Positions 15,583 to 24,000 of a stretch of 52,867 nucleotides of DNA are shown here, piece by piece. This DNA comes from Rathayibacter_A sp036510655 (lineage in GTDB: Bacteria > Actinomycetota > Actinomycetes > Actinomycetales > Microbacteriaceae). The translations under genes and the position numbers were made by a program. The notes below the pieces were generated by a model that was not told the DNA's origin, did no database searches, and saw only the letters and a list, made by a program, of their open reading frames with translations. The number at the start of each line of letters is the position of its first letter. Position 1 is the first letter of the stretch. The stretch lies in assembly GCA_036510655.1 (NCBI GenBank), contig DATCDQ010000067.1, positions 1 to 52,867 of the forward strand, in the 5' to 3' direction.

Positions 15583-16476
15583 ATGACCGCCATTCGTCTG
15601 GACGGCGTCGAAACCGCCGCCGCCATTAAAGCCGACCTGAAGACGCGCATCGACGCGTTGCACGCCCGCGGCATCCACCCCGGGCTTGGAACGCTGCTCG
15701 TCGGCAGCGACCCCGGGTCGGTCTCCTATGTCGCGGGCAAGCACCGGGACTGCGCTGAGGTGGGACTCGAGTCGGTGCGCATCGACCTGCCGAAGAGCGC
15801 ATCCGCTACCGATGTCGAGGCGGCGATCGCCGAGCTGAACGCGAGCCCGTCGGTTACCGGTTACATCGTGCAGTTGCCGCTGCCCGCCGGGCTCGACGAG
15901 AGCGCCATGCTCGAGCTGATCGACCCGGCGAAGGATGCTGACGGGCTGCACCCGACGAACCTCGGCCGGCTGGTGCTCAGCGTCGATCCTGCCCGTGGCT
16001 CCGGGGCGGCATTTCCGCTGCCATGCACGCCGGCCGGCGTCGTCGCGCTGCTGCAACGGTATGAGATTCCGATCTCCGGCAAGCGGGTGATCGTGATCGG
16101 TCGCGGTCTGACGGTTGGTCGCCCGCTCGGGCTGTTGCTGACCCGCAAGGGACTGGATGCGACGGTGACGCTCGCGCACTCGCGCACGCTCGACCTGCCG
16201 GGCGAGGTGCGCCGTGCCGACATCGTCATTGCTGCGGTCGGAGTGCCCGGGCTGGTTAAGGCCGACTGGGTCAAGCCGGGGGCTGCCGTCGTGGACGTCG
16301 GTGTCAGCCGTGTTGGCACAGCGCCGAGCGGCAAAGCGAAGCTCGCGGGCGACGTCGACCCTGGAGTTGCCGAAGTTGCTGCCTATCTCTCACCAGTGCC
16401 GGGGGGCGTCGGCCTGCTGACCCGTGCGATGCTGCTTGAGAACGTGGTGCTGGCGGCTGAGCGGCTCGGTCGCTGA
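15583..16476 (+). CDS. folD: Bifunctional methylene-THF dehydrogenase / methenyl-THF cyclohydrolase
   Basis: FolD makes 10-formyl-THF from 5,10-methylene-THF using NADP. The protein is 297 residues, the family size. Lys53 in 'SYVAGKHRDC' is the catalytic lysine; 'GYIVQLPLP', 'DADGLHPTNLG' and 'GRGLTVGRPLG' are the substrate and dinucleotide-binding signatures, and 'PVPGGVGLLTRAML' the C-terminal one. One small difference is 'IGRGLTVG' where many homologues have GRS.VG. It follows glyA by 10 bases and shares its riboswitch leader. A 15-bp repeat array and a long hairpin follow its stop. Confidence 0.96.
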   Translation: MTAIRLDGVETAAAIKADLKTRIDALHARGIHPGLGTLLVGSDPGSVSYVAGKHRDCAEVGLESVRIDLPKSASATDVEAAIAELNASPSVTGYIVQLPLPAGLDESAMLELIDPAKDADGLHPTNLGRLVLSVDPARGSGAAFPLPCTPAGVVALLQRYEIPISGKRVIVIGRGLTVGRPLGLLLTRKGLDATVTLAHSRTLDLPGEVRRADIVIAAVGVPGLVKADWVKPGAAVVDVGVSRVGTAPSGKAKLAGDVDPGVAEVAAYLSPVPGGVGLLTRAMLLENVVLAAERLGR

Positions 16477-16600
16477 GCGGAGCCGAGGCGACGGCTGCAC
16501 GCTAGCCCGGACGTTGCACGCTGGACCGGGTCGAACGTCGCGGATCGTCCGGTTTTACGTCACATCTCCGGTCTGGCGTGGACGCCACTGGCCGGTGTTG

Positions 16601-16675
16601 TCCCGCCACGTGCCTTCCCGCCAGGTGCCTTCCCGCCAGGTGCCTTCCCGCTACGTGCCTTCCCGTGAGTTGCCC
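16601..16675. repeat. 15-bp intergenic minisatellite after folD
   Basis: Five consecutive 15-bp units beginning TCCCG at 16601, 16616, 16631, 16646 and 16661; units two and three are identical (TCCCGCCAGGTGCCT). The fifth unit forms the left arm of the adjacent perfect hairpin, so the tandem array and the palindrome are physically merged. The preceding stretch 16477-16600 shows no gene. Confidence 0.9.
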
Positions 16676-16709
16676 CACGAAGGGTCTTTTGGGGCAACTC
16701 ACGGGAAGG
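16658..16709. terminator. 20-bp perfect intergenic hairpin (probable terminator)
   Basis: Arms 16658-16677 and 16690-16709 are perfectly complementary over 20 bp with a 12-base loop; the loop is flanked by CCCCA/TGGGG. There is no U-tract, so a factor-dependent or bidirectional terminator, or a palindromic repeat element, is possible. It ends only 24 bases before the ybaK-like start and 12 bases before that gene's -10 box. Confidence 0.7.
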
Positions 16710-16721
16710 GGGGCGGTCTCG

Positions 16722-16727
16722 TAAGCT
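16722..16727 (+). promoter_or_regulatory. Leaderless promoter -10 for the first YbaK-like gene
   Basis: TAAGCT followed by exactly 6 bases and the ATG at 16734. The spacing is that of TANNNT -10 boxes in leaderless actinobacterial transcripts, where the start codon is also +1. There is no ribosome-binding site. Confidence 0.55.
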
Positions 16728-16733
16728 GGGCGG

Positions 16734-17222
16734 ATGGCAGTGAGTAACCGTGAGCATCCGTCCGTCACCCGCGTCGAGTCCGTTCTGCGTGAGCATGGCG
16801 CGACCGGCGAGGTGCGCTGGTTCGAGGAGGCAACACCGACGGCCGCCGCAGCTGCGGCAGAGCTCGGCATCGAGATCGGTGCGATAGCCAACTCATTGGT
16901 TTTCACGTTGGACGGTGCGCCGATCCTGGTGATGACCTCCGGCGGGCACCGGGTCGACACGAGCTGGCTCGGTGAGCAGCTCGGCGGAAAGTTGGGCCGG
17001 GCATCCGCTGAGGTTGTGCGCGAAGCGACCGGTCAGGTGATCGGCGGGGTCGCACCGACCGGGCATCCGGCGCCGCTGCGCACGCTGGTGGACACAGCGC
17101 TCGGCGACTTCCCGGTGGTGTGGGCGGCGGCGGGGCATCCGCACACGGTGTTCCGGACGACCTTCGACGAGTTGTTGCGCATCACCGGCGGTGTGCCGGT
17201 GACGGTTACGCCCGGACCGTAG
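16734..17222 (+). CDS. YbaK/ProX-family aminoacyl-tRNA deacylase, copy A
   Basis: A 162-residue single-domain protein of the YbaK/EbsC/ProX fold, which hydrolyses mischarged aminoacyl-tRNA (for example Cys- or Ala-tRNA-Pro) in trans. Family features seen are 'IANSLVFTLDGAPILVMTSG', the lysine region 'GGKLGRASAEVVREATGQ', and 'GGVAPTGHPAP' with the conserved GG.xP.G. The tRNA specificity is not evident. A second copy, about 80% identical by eye, lies at 18658, so this is a recent local duplication. Initiation appears leaderless (TAAGCT-N6-ATG). The gene lies alone between a hairpin and a gamma-carbonic-anhydrase remnant. Confidence 0.88.
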   Translation: MAVSNREHPSVTRVESVLREHGATGEVRWFEEATPTAAAAAAELGIEIGAIANSLVFTLDGAPILVMTSGGHRVDTSWLGEQLGGKLGRASAEVVREATGQVIGGVAPTGHPAPLRTLVDTALGDFPVVWAAAGHPHTVFRTTFDELLRITGGVPVTVTPGP

Positions 17223-17250
17223 TCGCTGGCTCCAGTCGGTTGCTCAAGTA

Positions 17251-17282
17251 AGTTGTGACGGGACCGAGTTGTGACGGGACCG
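17251..17282. repeat. 16-bp direct repeat abutting a gene remnant
   Basis: AGTTGTGACGGGACCG twice in tandem (17251-17266, 17267-17282). The sequence then continues as a third diverged start, GGTTGTGGCGG, which is already homologous to the gamma-carbonic-anhydrase gene end. The repeat may have arisen at the duplication breakpoint. Confidence 0.75.
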
Positions 17283-17284
17283 GG

Positions 17285-17419
17285 TTGTGGCGGATGCCGG
17301 CGACCTCGTCGTCGCTCAGCTCGCGGCGTACTTTGCCCGGCACACGGGCGACGAGCGAGCGCGGTGGAATCACCGCCCCCTCAGTAACGAGCGCACCCGC
17401 CGCGACCAGAGATTGGCGG
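17285..17419 (-). pseudogene. Remnant of a gamma-carbonic-anhydrase gene (3' part only)
   Basis: These 135 bases align without gaps to 31134-31268, inside the intact gamma-carbonic-anhydrase gene of this window; I count 114 of 135 matches by hand. Read leftward they encode about 45 residues, including 'AAGALVTEGAVIPPRSLVA' and 'RRELS-DDEVAGIRHN', differing from the intact protein at about five positions, nearly all conservative. The metal-binding histidines and the whole N-terminal two thirds are missing, and the C-terminal 14 residues are replaced. It is therefore a non-functional fragment. The rest of 17223-17487 shows no gene. Confidence 0.85.
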
Positions 17420-17487
17420 CGGAGCGGCTACAACGGTTGCGGTGCGGCCGGGCAGCTGAGTCTGCTTCGCCGCACGTCGATCGGCTC

Positions 17488-17516
17488 TTGTATCGAGGCA
17501 AGGTTTGTCCTATTGT
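17488..17516 (+). promoter_or_regulatory. Promoter of the doxX-tetR operon
   Basis: TTGTAT (17488-17493) and TATTGT (17511-17516) are separated by an ideal 17 bases. The next feature is a palindrome three bases downstream, in the usual position of a repressor site. Confidence 0.65.
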
Positions 17517-17518
17517 AA

Positions 17519-17534
17519 AAGTAAGCACTTACTT
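17519..17534. promoter_or_regulatory. TetR-type operator AAGTAAG-CA-CTTACTT
   Basis: A perfect palindrome with 7-bp arms and 2-bp centre, placed immediately after the -10 box. This GTAAG..CTTAC form is common for AcrR/TetR-like repressors. The co-transcribed TetR gene is the likely binder, which would make the operon self-repressing. Confidence 0.7.
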
Positions 17535-17562
17535 GTTCCAGGAAAAGGATGAAGCCGCTGCA

Positions 17563-17934
17563 ATGAACATCGCACTGTGGATCGCTCAAGGACTTCTAGC
17601 CGCGACATTTCTGTGGTCGGGCATCGCTAAGTCGACCATGGCCAAAGAGCGCCTGATCGCGACCGGCCAGACCGGGGTCGCACCGTTCCCGCTGCTCTTC
17701 ATCCGCGTGATCGCCGCTCTCGAACTCGTCGGTGCCATCGGACTGATCCTGCCGCAGGCGACCGGCATCGTTCCCATACTCACGCCGCTGGCCGCGGTAG
17801 GGCTCGCAGTGATCATGTGCGGCGCGGCGGTCTCGCACTGGTCGTTGCATGAGTACAAGCAGGTCTTTGCGGTGAACCTTCTCTTATTTCTCGTCTGTCT
17901 GTTCGTCGTGCTGGGGCGACTCGGCGGTTGGTAG
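17563..17934 (+). CDS. DoxX-family small membrane protein
   Basis: A 123-residue protein with four predicted membrane helices, beginning 'MNIALWIAQGLLAATFLWSG' and typical of DoxX/DoxX-like proteins ('FPLLFIRVIAALELVGAIGL', 'VIMCGAAVSHWSLHE'). The frame is open much further upstream to 17287, but that part covers the carbonic-anhydrase remnant and promoter. ATG 17563 begins the family-like part, with AGGAAAAGGA about 13 bases upstream. DoxX-like proteins are poorly defined and are linked to redox or thiol stress in some actinobacteria. The tetR gene starts 15 bases after the stop, so the function is probably induced by a small ligand of that repressor. Confidence 0.85.
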   Translation: MNIALWIAQGLLAATFLWSGIAKSTMAKERLIATGQTGVAPFPLLFIRVIAALELVGAIGLILPQATGIVPILTPLAAVGLAVIMCGAAVSHWSLHEYKQVFAVNLLLFLVCLFVVLGRLGGW

Positions 17935-17949
17935 TCGGCGATCGGTACC

Positions 17950-18609
17950 ATGACTGCAATGGAAGATCGAGTGCGGCAACAGGCGGCGACCGGCTCATCC
18001 GCTCACGTGCCGAGACGACGTCGGGTGACGGATGAGGCCATGCGACTGTTCGGGGAGCAGGGCTACGCCGCGACAACGGTCGCGCAGATCGAGGCCGCAG
18101 CAGGGCTGAGATCCGGATCCGGTGGCCTCTATCGGCACTTCACCTCGAAGCGAGAACTCCTCGAACACGGTGTGCGCGAGCAGCTCGATTCCGGACACGA
18201 TCTGCTCGCGTTCATCGCCAGGCCCGACGAACTGCGCGGCCTGTCGCTGCGCGATCGTTTGATGGTGCTGGCAAAGGCCGGCCTTGCCCGGCTGGAGGAC
18301 GAGCGCGACCTCAACCGCGTCATCGTGCGCGATCTCCGCGACTTTCCCGAACTGATCGAACTCGTGCGAGAAAACGAGATGGTGCGCATCCAGTCTGTCT
18401 TGGCCGCGTGGCTCAAGCAGCAGGTCACACCGCCTGCACCTGATATCGACTGGAACGCGCTCGCCGCTGTCCTGATGGGCGGAGTCTCACACTATTGGCT
18501 GCTTCGCGATGCGATGGGGGAGCATCCCTCCGGCGTGGATCAGACGCGCTATCTCGCCGCCCTGGTTGATCTTGTCGTTGCGCGGCTTGAGCCCGACGGA
18601 CAGCCGTAG
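17950..18609 (+). CDS. TetR/AcrR-family transcriptional regulator
   Basis: A 219-residue regulator. The helix-turn-helix covers about residues 25-70 ('AMRLFGEQGYAATTVAQI' and 'GGLYRHFTSKRELLEHGV'), and a helical ligand domain follows. ATG 17950 or ATG 17959 (MEDRVRQQ) could start it; neither has a strong ribosome-binding site, which fits coupling to doxX. It probably binds the 17519-17534 palindrome and represses its own operon; the inducer is unknown. The second YbaK-like gene follows in the same direction with its own leaderless promoter. Confidence 0.88.
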   Translation: MTAMEDRVRQQAATGSSAHVPRRRRVTDEAMRLFGEQGYAATTVAQIEAAAGLRSGSGGLYRHFTSKRELLEHGVREQLDSGHDLLAFIARPDELRGLSLRDRLMVLAKAGLARLEDERDLNRVIVRDLRDFPELIELVRENEMVRIQSVLAAWLKQQVTPPAPDIDWNALAAVLMGGVSHYWLLRDAMGEHPSGVDQTRYLAALVDLVVARLEPDGQP

Positions 18610-18645
18610 CCCGATGGAGTAGGTACATGCCCCCGTGCCACCTCA

Positions 18646-18651
18646 TAGGCT
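18646..18651 (+). promoter_or_regulatory. Leaderless promoter -10 for the second YbaK-like gene
   Basis: TAGGCT followed by exactly 6 bases and ATG 18658, the same architecture as copy A. No ribosome-binding site is present. Confidence 0.55.
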
Positions 18652-18657
18652 GTACGA

Positions 18658-19164
18658 ATGGCAGTGAACCGCGATCATCCGTCCGTCGTCCGTGTCGAGG
18701 AAGCGTTGCGTGAGCGCGGTGCCGGTGCTGAGGTGCGCTGGCTCCACGAGGCGACACCGACCGCAGTCGCAACGGCAGCCGCGCTCGGCGTCGAGGTCGG
18801 CGCGATCGCTAATTCGTTGGTGTTCACGTTAGACGGCGCACCGGTCCTCGTGATGACTTCAGGCGGGCACCGGGTCGACACAGCTTGGCCGGGTGAGCTG
18901 CTCGGCGGAAAGCTGGGTCGGGCATCCGCGGAAGTAGTGCGGGAGGCGACAGGTCAGGTGATCGGCGGGGTCGCGCCGACAGGGCATCCGGCGCCGTTGC
19001 GCACACTCGTAGACACGACACTCGGCGAGGTCCCGGTCGTGTGGGCAGCGGTGGGACATCCGCACAGCGTGTTTCCCACGACCTACGACGAACTGCTGCG
19101 CATCACGGGCGGCGCGCCGGTGACCGTTAGGCCTGGCGGCGCGGCGCAGTCCGACGCACCGTGA
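18658..19164 (+). CDS. YbaK/ProX-family aminoacyl-tRNA deacylase, copy B
   Basis: A 168-residue paralogue of the protein at 16734; the block 'LGRASAEVVREATGQVIG' and beyond is identical, and overall identity is about 80% by eye. The expected role is hydrolysis of a mischarged aminoacyl-tRNA. Differences cluster at residues 15-50 and near the C-terminus, where copy B adds 'GGAAQSDAP'. The stop overlaps the GTG of an aldose 1-epimerase (GTGA), so this copy has been captured into a different transcription unit. Whether both copies are active or have diverged in tRNA specificity cannot be told from sequence. Confidence 0.88.
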   Translation: MAVNRDHPSVVRVEEALRERGAGAEVRWLHEATPTAVATAAALGVEVGAIANSLVFTLDGAPVLVMTSGGHRVDTAWPGELLGGKLGRASAEVVREATGQVIGGVAPTGHPAPLRTLVDTTLGEVPVVWAAVGHPHSVFPTTYDELLRITGGAPVTVRPGGAAQSDAP

Positions 19165-20126
19165 CAGGACGTCGCGGTGACGCCCCGGCCAGCGGAGAAC
19201 AACACCGTCTGCGTCGGGACGGCGCGCACGGCGAGGTGCAGGCGACGCTCACGCAACTCGCGGCCGGGATACGGCAGCTCTCGGTCGGCGGGATTGATTT
19301 AGTTGAGAGTTATCCGGAAGATCGTGCGGCACCGATGGGCGCCGGAATTGTGCTCGTGCCCTGGCCCAACCGGGTCCGCAACGCCACGTGGTCTCTTCAT
19401 GGAGTGGCGCAGCAGTTGGATGTGACGGAACCGTCGCTGAACAACGCAACGCACGGGCTTTTGCGCAACACGGGATATCGGTCCACCCTCGTTCGCGATG
19501 ACGAGGTTATCCTCGCCGCGGAAATCTTCCCGCGGGACGGTTACCCGTTCCGGCTGGACACGAGCGTGCATTACGTTCTGGCCGATGACGGGCTCACGGT
19601 TAGGCACCTGCTGCACAATCGGTCGGCGGATGCTGCGCCGGTCGCCGTCGGCGCCCATCCGTACCTGACGCTCGGCGACGTGCCGACGAGAGAACTGTCT
19701 CTGAGGATCGCTGCCGATCGTTACTTCGCAGTCGACGACCAGCTGATTCCCGTAGCGGAATACGACGTCTCCGGCACGGCATTTGATCTGAGAGCGGGAC
19801 AGCCGGTGGCCGGTTTGGACATGAATGTGGGTTACTCACAACTCCGCCGTGACGAGGGTCTGAGCCGCCACCGGTTGACTGCCCGAGACGGCCGTTTCGT
19901 TGAACTCTGGGCGGATGCCGACTTCGACTTTCTGCAGGTCTATACGCCGCACGACTTTCCTCGTGGGGGAGGCACCGGCCTTGCCGTCGCAATTGAGCCG
20001 ATGAGTGCCGCTGCCGATGCGCTCAACAGTGGCCGCGGCCTCAGATGGCTTGACCCCGGTGAGAGCTGGAGTCTGAGCTGGGGCATTCGATACGGACGCG
20101 ATGGCCTACAAGAACTCCCCGTGTGA
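19161..20126 (+). CDS. Aldose 1-epimerase (mutarotase), copy 1
   Basis: A 321-residue galactose-mutarotase-like protein that interconverts alpha and beta anomers of aldohexoses. Key stretches are 'GIVLVPWPNRVRNATW', 'ATHGLLRNTGY' with the first catalytic His, 'VAVGAHPYLTLGD' with the second His, and 'LAVAIEPMSAAADALNSG' with the catalytic Glu. It starts at GTG 19161 overlapping the deacylase stop. The N-terminal 25 residues are polar and variable. It belongs to the same subfamily as the protein at 41705 (about half identical by eye). The 3' end overlaps the convergent AraC gene by 21 bp. It could serve the galactoside operon beyond the AraC gene. Confidence 0.92.
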   Translation: MTGRRGDAPASGEQHRLRRDGAHGEVQATLTQLAAGIRQLSVGGIDLVESYPEDRAAPMGAGIVLVPWPNRVRNATWSLHGVAQQLDVTEPSLNNATHGLLRNTGYRSTLVRDDEVILAAEIFPRDGYPFRLDTSVHYVLADDGLTVRHLLHNRSADAAPVAVGAHPYLTLGDVPTRELSLRIAADRYFAVDDQLIPVAEYDVSGTAFDLRAGQPVAGLDMNVGYSQLRRDEGLSRHRLTARDGRFVELWADADFDFLQVYTPHDFPRGGGTGLAVAIEPMSAAADALNSGRGLRWLDPGESWSLSWGIRYGRDGLQELPV

Positions 20127-20984
20127 TCGCTCGCGGAATTGGCGCGGACTGACGCCGTTCACGGCACGGAACTGCCGGGAGAAATAGAACGCGTCCTCGT
20201 AGCCGACCTCCGCCGCAATCTCTGCGACCCCGAGTTCGGTGGTGAGCAAAAGCTCACGTGCCCGCGCGCTGCGCAGTCGCTTGACATACTCGACCACGCC
20301 GATGCCCGCAGCAGTCTTGAACAGTGCCGAGAAGTGCGACACACTCATCCCGGCCAACCGTGCAAGTTCAGGGACGCTCGTCGAGGCGGCGAGATGCTCG
20401 CGCAGGTAGTCCTGCGCCAAGCGGATGCGGTCGGACATGCCATGTTGCCCGCGCTGCCGGTCGCCGGCGAGCTGGGCCAGCAGGTTCCAAGCGGCCCCGG
20501 ATGCACCGATCAAACTCGACTCCGTTTCGTCCCGTTCCAGACACTCGTCAGCGAGTTCGGCTAAACCAACGGCGCGGTATGGGTCACGAACGGAGATGAC
20601 GTATCTGGCATCGTGGCCCACCACGGCACTGACCAAACAGTCGACGTCGTCTCCTGCCGCGTGTAGCCACCAAATCGTCCATGGGTTGGTCGCATCGGCA
20701 CCGTATGCGTGGGGAAGCTGAGGTGGCAGAACGAGGGCCTGGCCGGCCTGGACGGTCAGTTCGATCTCGTCGACTCGAGCCCATCCTGAACCGTCGGTGC
20801 AGAGGATGACAATGGCCTGCTCGGCGCCGCGTGGCCTGATTCGGCCGTGTTGCGCTGCGTGTGGAAAGTGTCCGACATCCGTGACCAGAAGGCGTGCTGT
20901 CGGCCCGTCGCGCAGTGCTGAAGCGATCAGCGGTCGTGGCAAAACCCGCAAGCGTTGTCCGGGGAACCCATCTCGAATCAGCAT
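20106..20984 (-). CDS. AraC-family transcriptional regulator
   Basis: A 292-residue regulator with an N-terminal cupin-like sugar-sensing domain (about 15-130; 'LPPQLPHAYGADATNPW') and a C-terminal double helix-turn-helix (about 190-285; 'SVPELARLAGMSVSHFSALF' and 'IAAEVGYEDAFYFSRQFR'). It is divergent to the galactoside operon from 21074 and probably activates it in response to a sugar. Transcription looks leaderless: TAGGGT then 6 bases then ATG on the minus strand. Its end overlaps the aldose epimerase gene tail to tail. Confidence 0.9.
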   Translation of the reverse strand: MLIRDGFPGQRLRVLPRPLIASALRDGPTARLLVTDVGHFPHAAQHGRIRPRGAEQAIVILCTDGSGWARVDEIELTVQAGQALVLPPQLPHAYGADATNPWTIWWLHAAGDDVDCLVSAVVGHDARYVISVRDPYRAVGLAELADECLERDETESSLIGASGAAWNLLAQLAGDRQRGQHGMSDRIRLAQDYLREHLAASTSVPELARLAGMSVSHFSALFKTAAGIGVVEYVKRLRSARARELLLTTELGVAEIAAEVGYEDAFYFSRQFRAVNGVSPRQFRERSHGEFL

Positions 20985-21073
20985 GCGAAAACCCTACCCG
21001 ATCAGAGAATCATCCAGCTATGCCAGCGATTCAGACATTCCTCTGCGCCCGGCTCTGCTCATAGGCTCGCCTC
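20985..21073. promoter_or_regulatory. Divergent leaderless promoters between araC-like and DUF5107 genes
   Basis: Rightward, TAGGCT (21062-21067) is followed by 6 bases and ATG 21074. Leftward, TAGGGT on the minus strand (20991-20996) is followed by 6 bases and ATG 20984. Both genes therefore seem to be transcribed from their start codon. CAGAGAAT (21004-21011) and ATTCCTCTG (21037-21045) form a loose inverted pair that could be part of the regulator site. Confidence 0.5.
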
Positions 21074-24000
21074 ATGCTTAGAACCGAGTCGACAGCGGCA
21101 CTTCCCGAGGCGCCCGCCGAGCAAGCCGGGCTGCCGGTGGCGGCGTGGGAGTCCGCAGTCACTATCGAGACCTATTTGCCGGAGGCCCCGCAGCGCTATC
21201 CTGCGTACCTGGATTCGCGGGTTTACCAAGGTTCCTCCGGCCGGGTCTACCCGCTCCCTTTCCACGATCGGATCAGCGCACAGAAGCAGCCGCACAACTG
21301 GCAGGCGGTGCATTTGGAAAACGAGTTCGTGCGGCTCATGTTTCTGCCCGAACTCGGCGGCCGCATCCACTTCGGGATCGACAAGACCAACGGGTATGAC
21401 TTCTTCTACCACAACGATGTGATCAAGCCGGCGCTTGTCGGCCTTGCCGGCCCGTGGGTCGCCGGCGGAGTCGAATTCAACTGGCCGCAGCATCACCGGC
21501 CCGCGACCTTTCTACCGACGAGCACGACGATCGAGCGTGAGGCGGATGGTGCGGTGACGGCGTGGTTCTCCGACCACGACCCGTTTGCTCGGATGAAGGG
21601 CATGCACGGGGTGCGGTTGCGGCCCGGATCTTCCGTCATCGAACTACGTGTGCGCCTCTACAACCGTGGCGAGCAGACCGAGACGTTTTTGTGGTGGGCC
21701 AATGTCGCGGCCCGAGCCGGAGCCGACTATCAGTCCTTTTTTCCGACCGATGTCACCTTTGTCGCCGACCACGCAAAACGGGCGATCAGTGCATTTCCCG
21801 CGGCAGATCGGCCATATTACGGCATCGACTACCCGGCACGGCGGGGCCTTGACACCCAACCAGGGAGCGATCGGGTCGTGCCCGGCGATCGCATCGACTG
21901 GTACCGCAACATCCCGGTGCCGACCTCATACATGTGCCTGGGTTCCAACGATGACTTCTTCGGCGGATACGACCATGGTGAGCGCGCCGGTTTCGTGCAC
22001 GTGGCCGATCACTCGATCGCCACAGGCAAGAAGCAGTGGACCTGGGGCAATGCGGAATTCGGTCGCGCCTGGGACCGCAACCTCTCCGACAGCCGCACGC
22101 CGTACGTCGAGCTGATGGCGGGGGTGTACACCGACAATCAGCCGGACTTCAGCTTTCTCGTGCCGGGCGAGACGAAGGCCTTCTCCCAGTATTGGTACCC
22201 GATCCGTGATATCGGGACAGCACAGCAGGCGAATCTCGAAGCTGCCGTGCATCTCGAGCGCATTTCTGCCGACAGGGTGGCCGTCGGTGTCTCGGCGTCC
22301 CGGGCGTTCACCGACGCCCAACTGCGACTCGTCGATCGTGCCGGAAGCATTGTGTGGAGTGCCAAGGCAGACCTCTCACCGGCTCAGCCGTTCACAGCAA
22401 ACGTGCCAGTACGTGCGGTCCGCATCGAACAGCTCCAGTTGGTCGTGTTGCATGGCGGAACCGAGATCATCAGCTGGAGGATGGATGAGGCCGCGGCTGC
22501 GGCCGCGGCTGCGGCCGCGGCTGTTGATATCGACATCGAGCAGGCGAACCAGCCGCCCGAGCCGAAGGATGTCGAAACAGTCGAGCAACTCTTCTTGACA
22601 GGTCTGCATTTGCGCCAGTATCGGCACGCCACCCGATCTCCCGAGCCGTATTGGCAGGAGGCGCTGCTGCGGGACCCGCTGCACTCTGCTTCCCACACCG
22701 CAGTGGCCGAACTGCGCTATCGGGCCGGTGAATTCACGGCAGCGGAGAAACACCTTCGCGCCGCACTGCGCCGATTGACCGAGCTGAACGAAAATCCGAG
22801 CGACTCCGGACCGTATTACCTGCTCGGGTTGACACTCGAACGGCTCGGCCGGATCGAGGAGGCGCAAGCCGCCTTCGCGAAGGCGGCTTGGAATCGTGCG
22901 TGGCGCGCGCCATCCGAATTCCGTCTGGCACGCATCCAGGCGCGGCGAAACGATAGTGCGGCAAGCCTGGCCAGAACGGATGCCGTTCTGTCCCTCGAAC
23001 CGGGCCACCTGCAGGCGCGCGCACTCCGTGCCATCCTGCTGCGCCGTCTCGGACGCTCGAAAGAAGCCGCCCGCCAGCTCGAAGACACCCTTGCACTCGA
23101 CCCGCTCGATGCCTGGAATCGGCATCTGGCCGGACTCGGCTCGCCGACCGACCCGCAACTCTGCATCGACGTTGCACTCGACTACGCCGCCGTCGGCGAA
23201 CCGACGGCGGCGCTCGAAGTGCTAACCGCCGGGCACGAGACCGAGGAGCACCTCACGCTGGGCCAGAGCGCCGCCCGCCCATTGATCGCGTACTACGCGG
23301 CCGAACTTCTCAATGAAACCGGCGACACCGCGGGCATGGTCGCGCAGCTCGAGCTCGCCGCATCTATTGACGACTCGTGGTGCTTTCCCGGACGCCTCGA
23401 CGATGCCGAACTATTGCGGCGCCGCGTTCAAATCGCTCCGCTGGACGCACGGGCCCAACTGTTGCTCGGACACTGGCTTTACGCACACGGACGACGCGCA
23501 GATGCAATTGAGCATTGGTCTGCGGCCGCAGCTGTGTCCCGCGACGCCGTCGCCGAGCGCAATCTTGGGCTAGCCGCGTTCAACGTGTCGTCAGACGCGA
23601 GCGCCGCGCGGAGGCACTATGAGGCCGCGCTCGTCATCGCCCCAGATGACCCTCAGCTTCTGTTCGAGCACGATCAACTGTTGAGTCGCTTGGCTGTACC
23701 GACGGCCATCCGGCTTGCCCGTCTCGAAAGGTCGCGCGCCGCCATCGATCGTCGGGACGATCTCACGATCACGTACGCTAGTCTGCTCATCGACGTGGGA
23801 CGCGTGCAGGATGCGGCCGACGTGATGAGCGAACGACCGTTGCAACCCTGCGAGGGTGGCGAAGGGCAGGCGCTTGCCGTGTGGGATCGGCTGAGCCTGA
23901 TCCTCGCGAGTCAGGCCCTTCAGCGCGGCGAAGCCGAGGACGCGGCGCAAACGTTGCGCGGGGCGATTAATCCGCCCGAGAGCTTGGGCGAAGCTCGCTA

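Noticed and set aside
13815..15674. 619-codon leftward open frame over glyA
   Set aside because: Shadow of glyA; no family features, and it would cover the ZTP riboswitch.
16601..16675. CRISPR-like array
   Set aside because: Units of 15 bp are contiguous with no spacers and no cas genes; it is a minisatellite.
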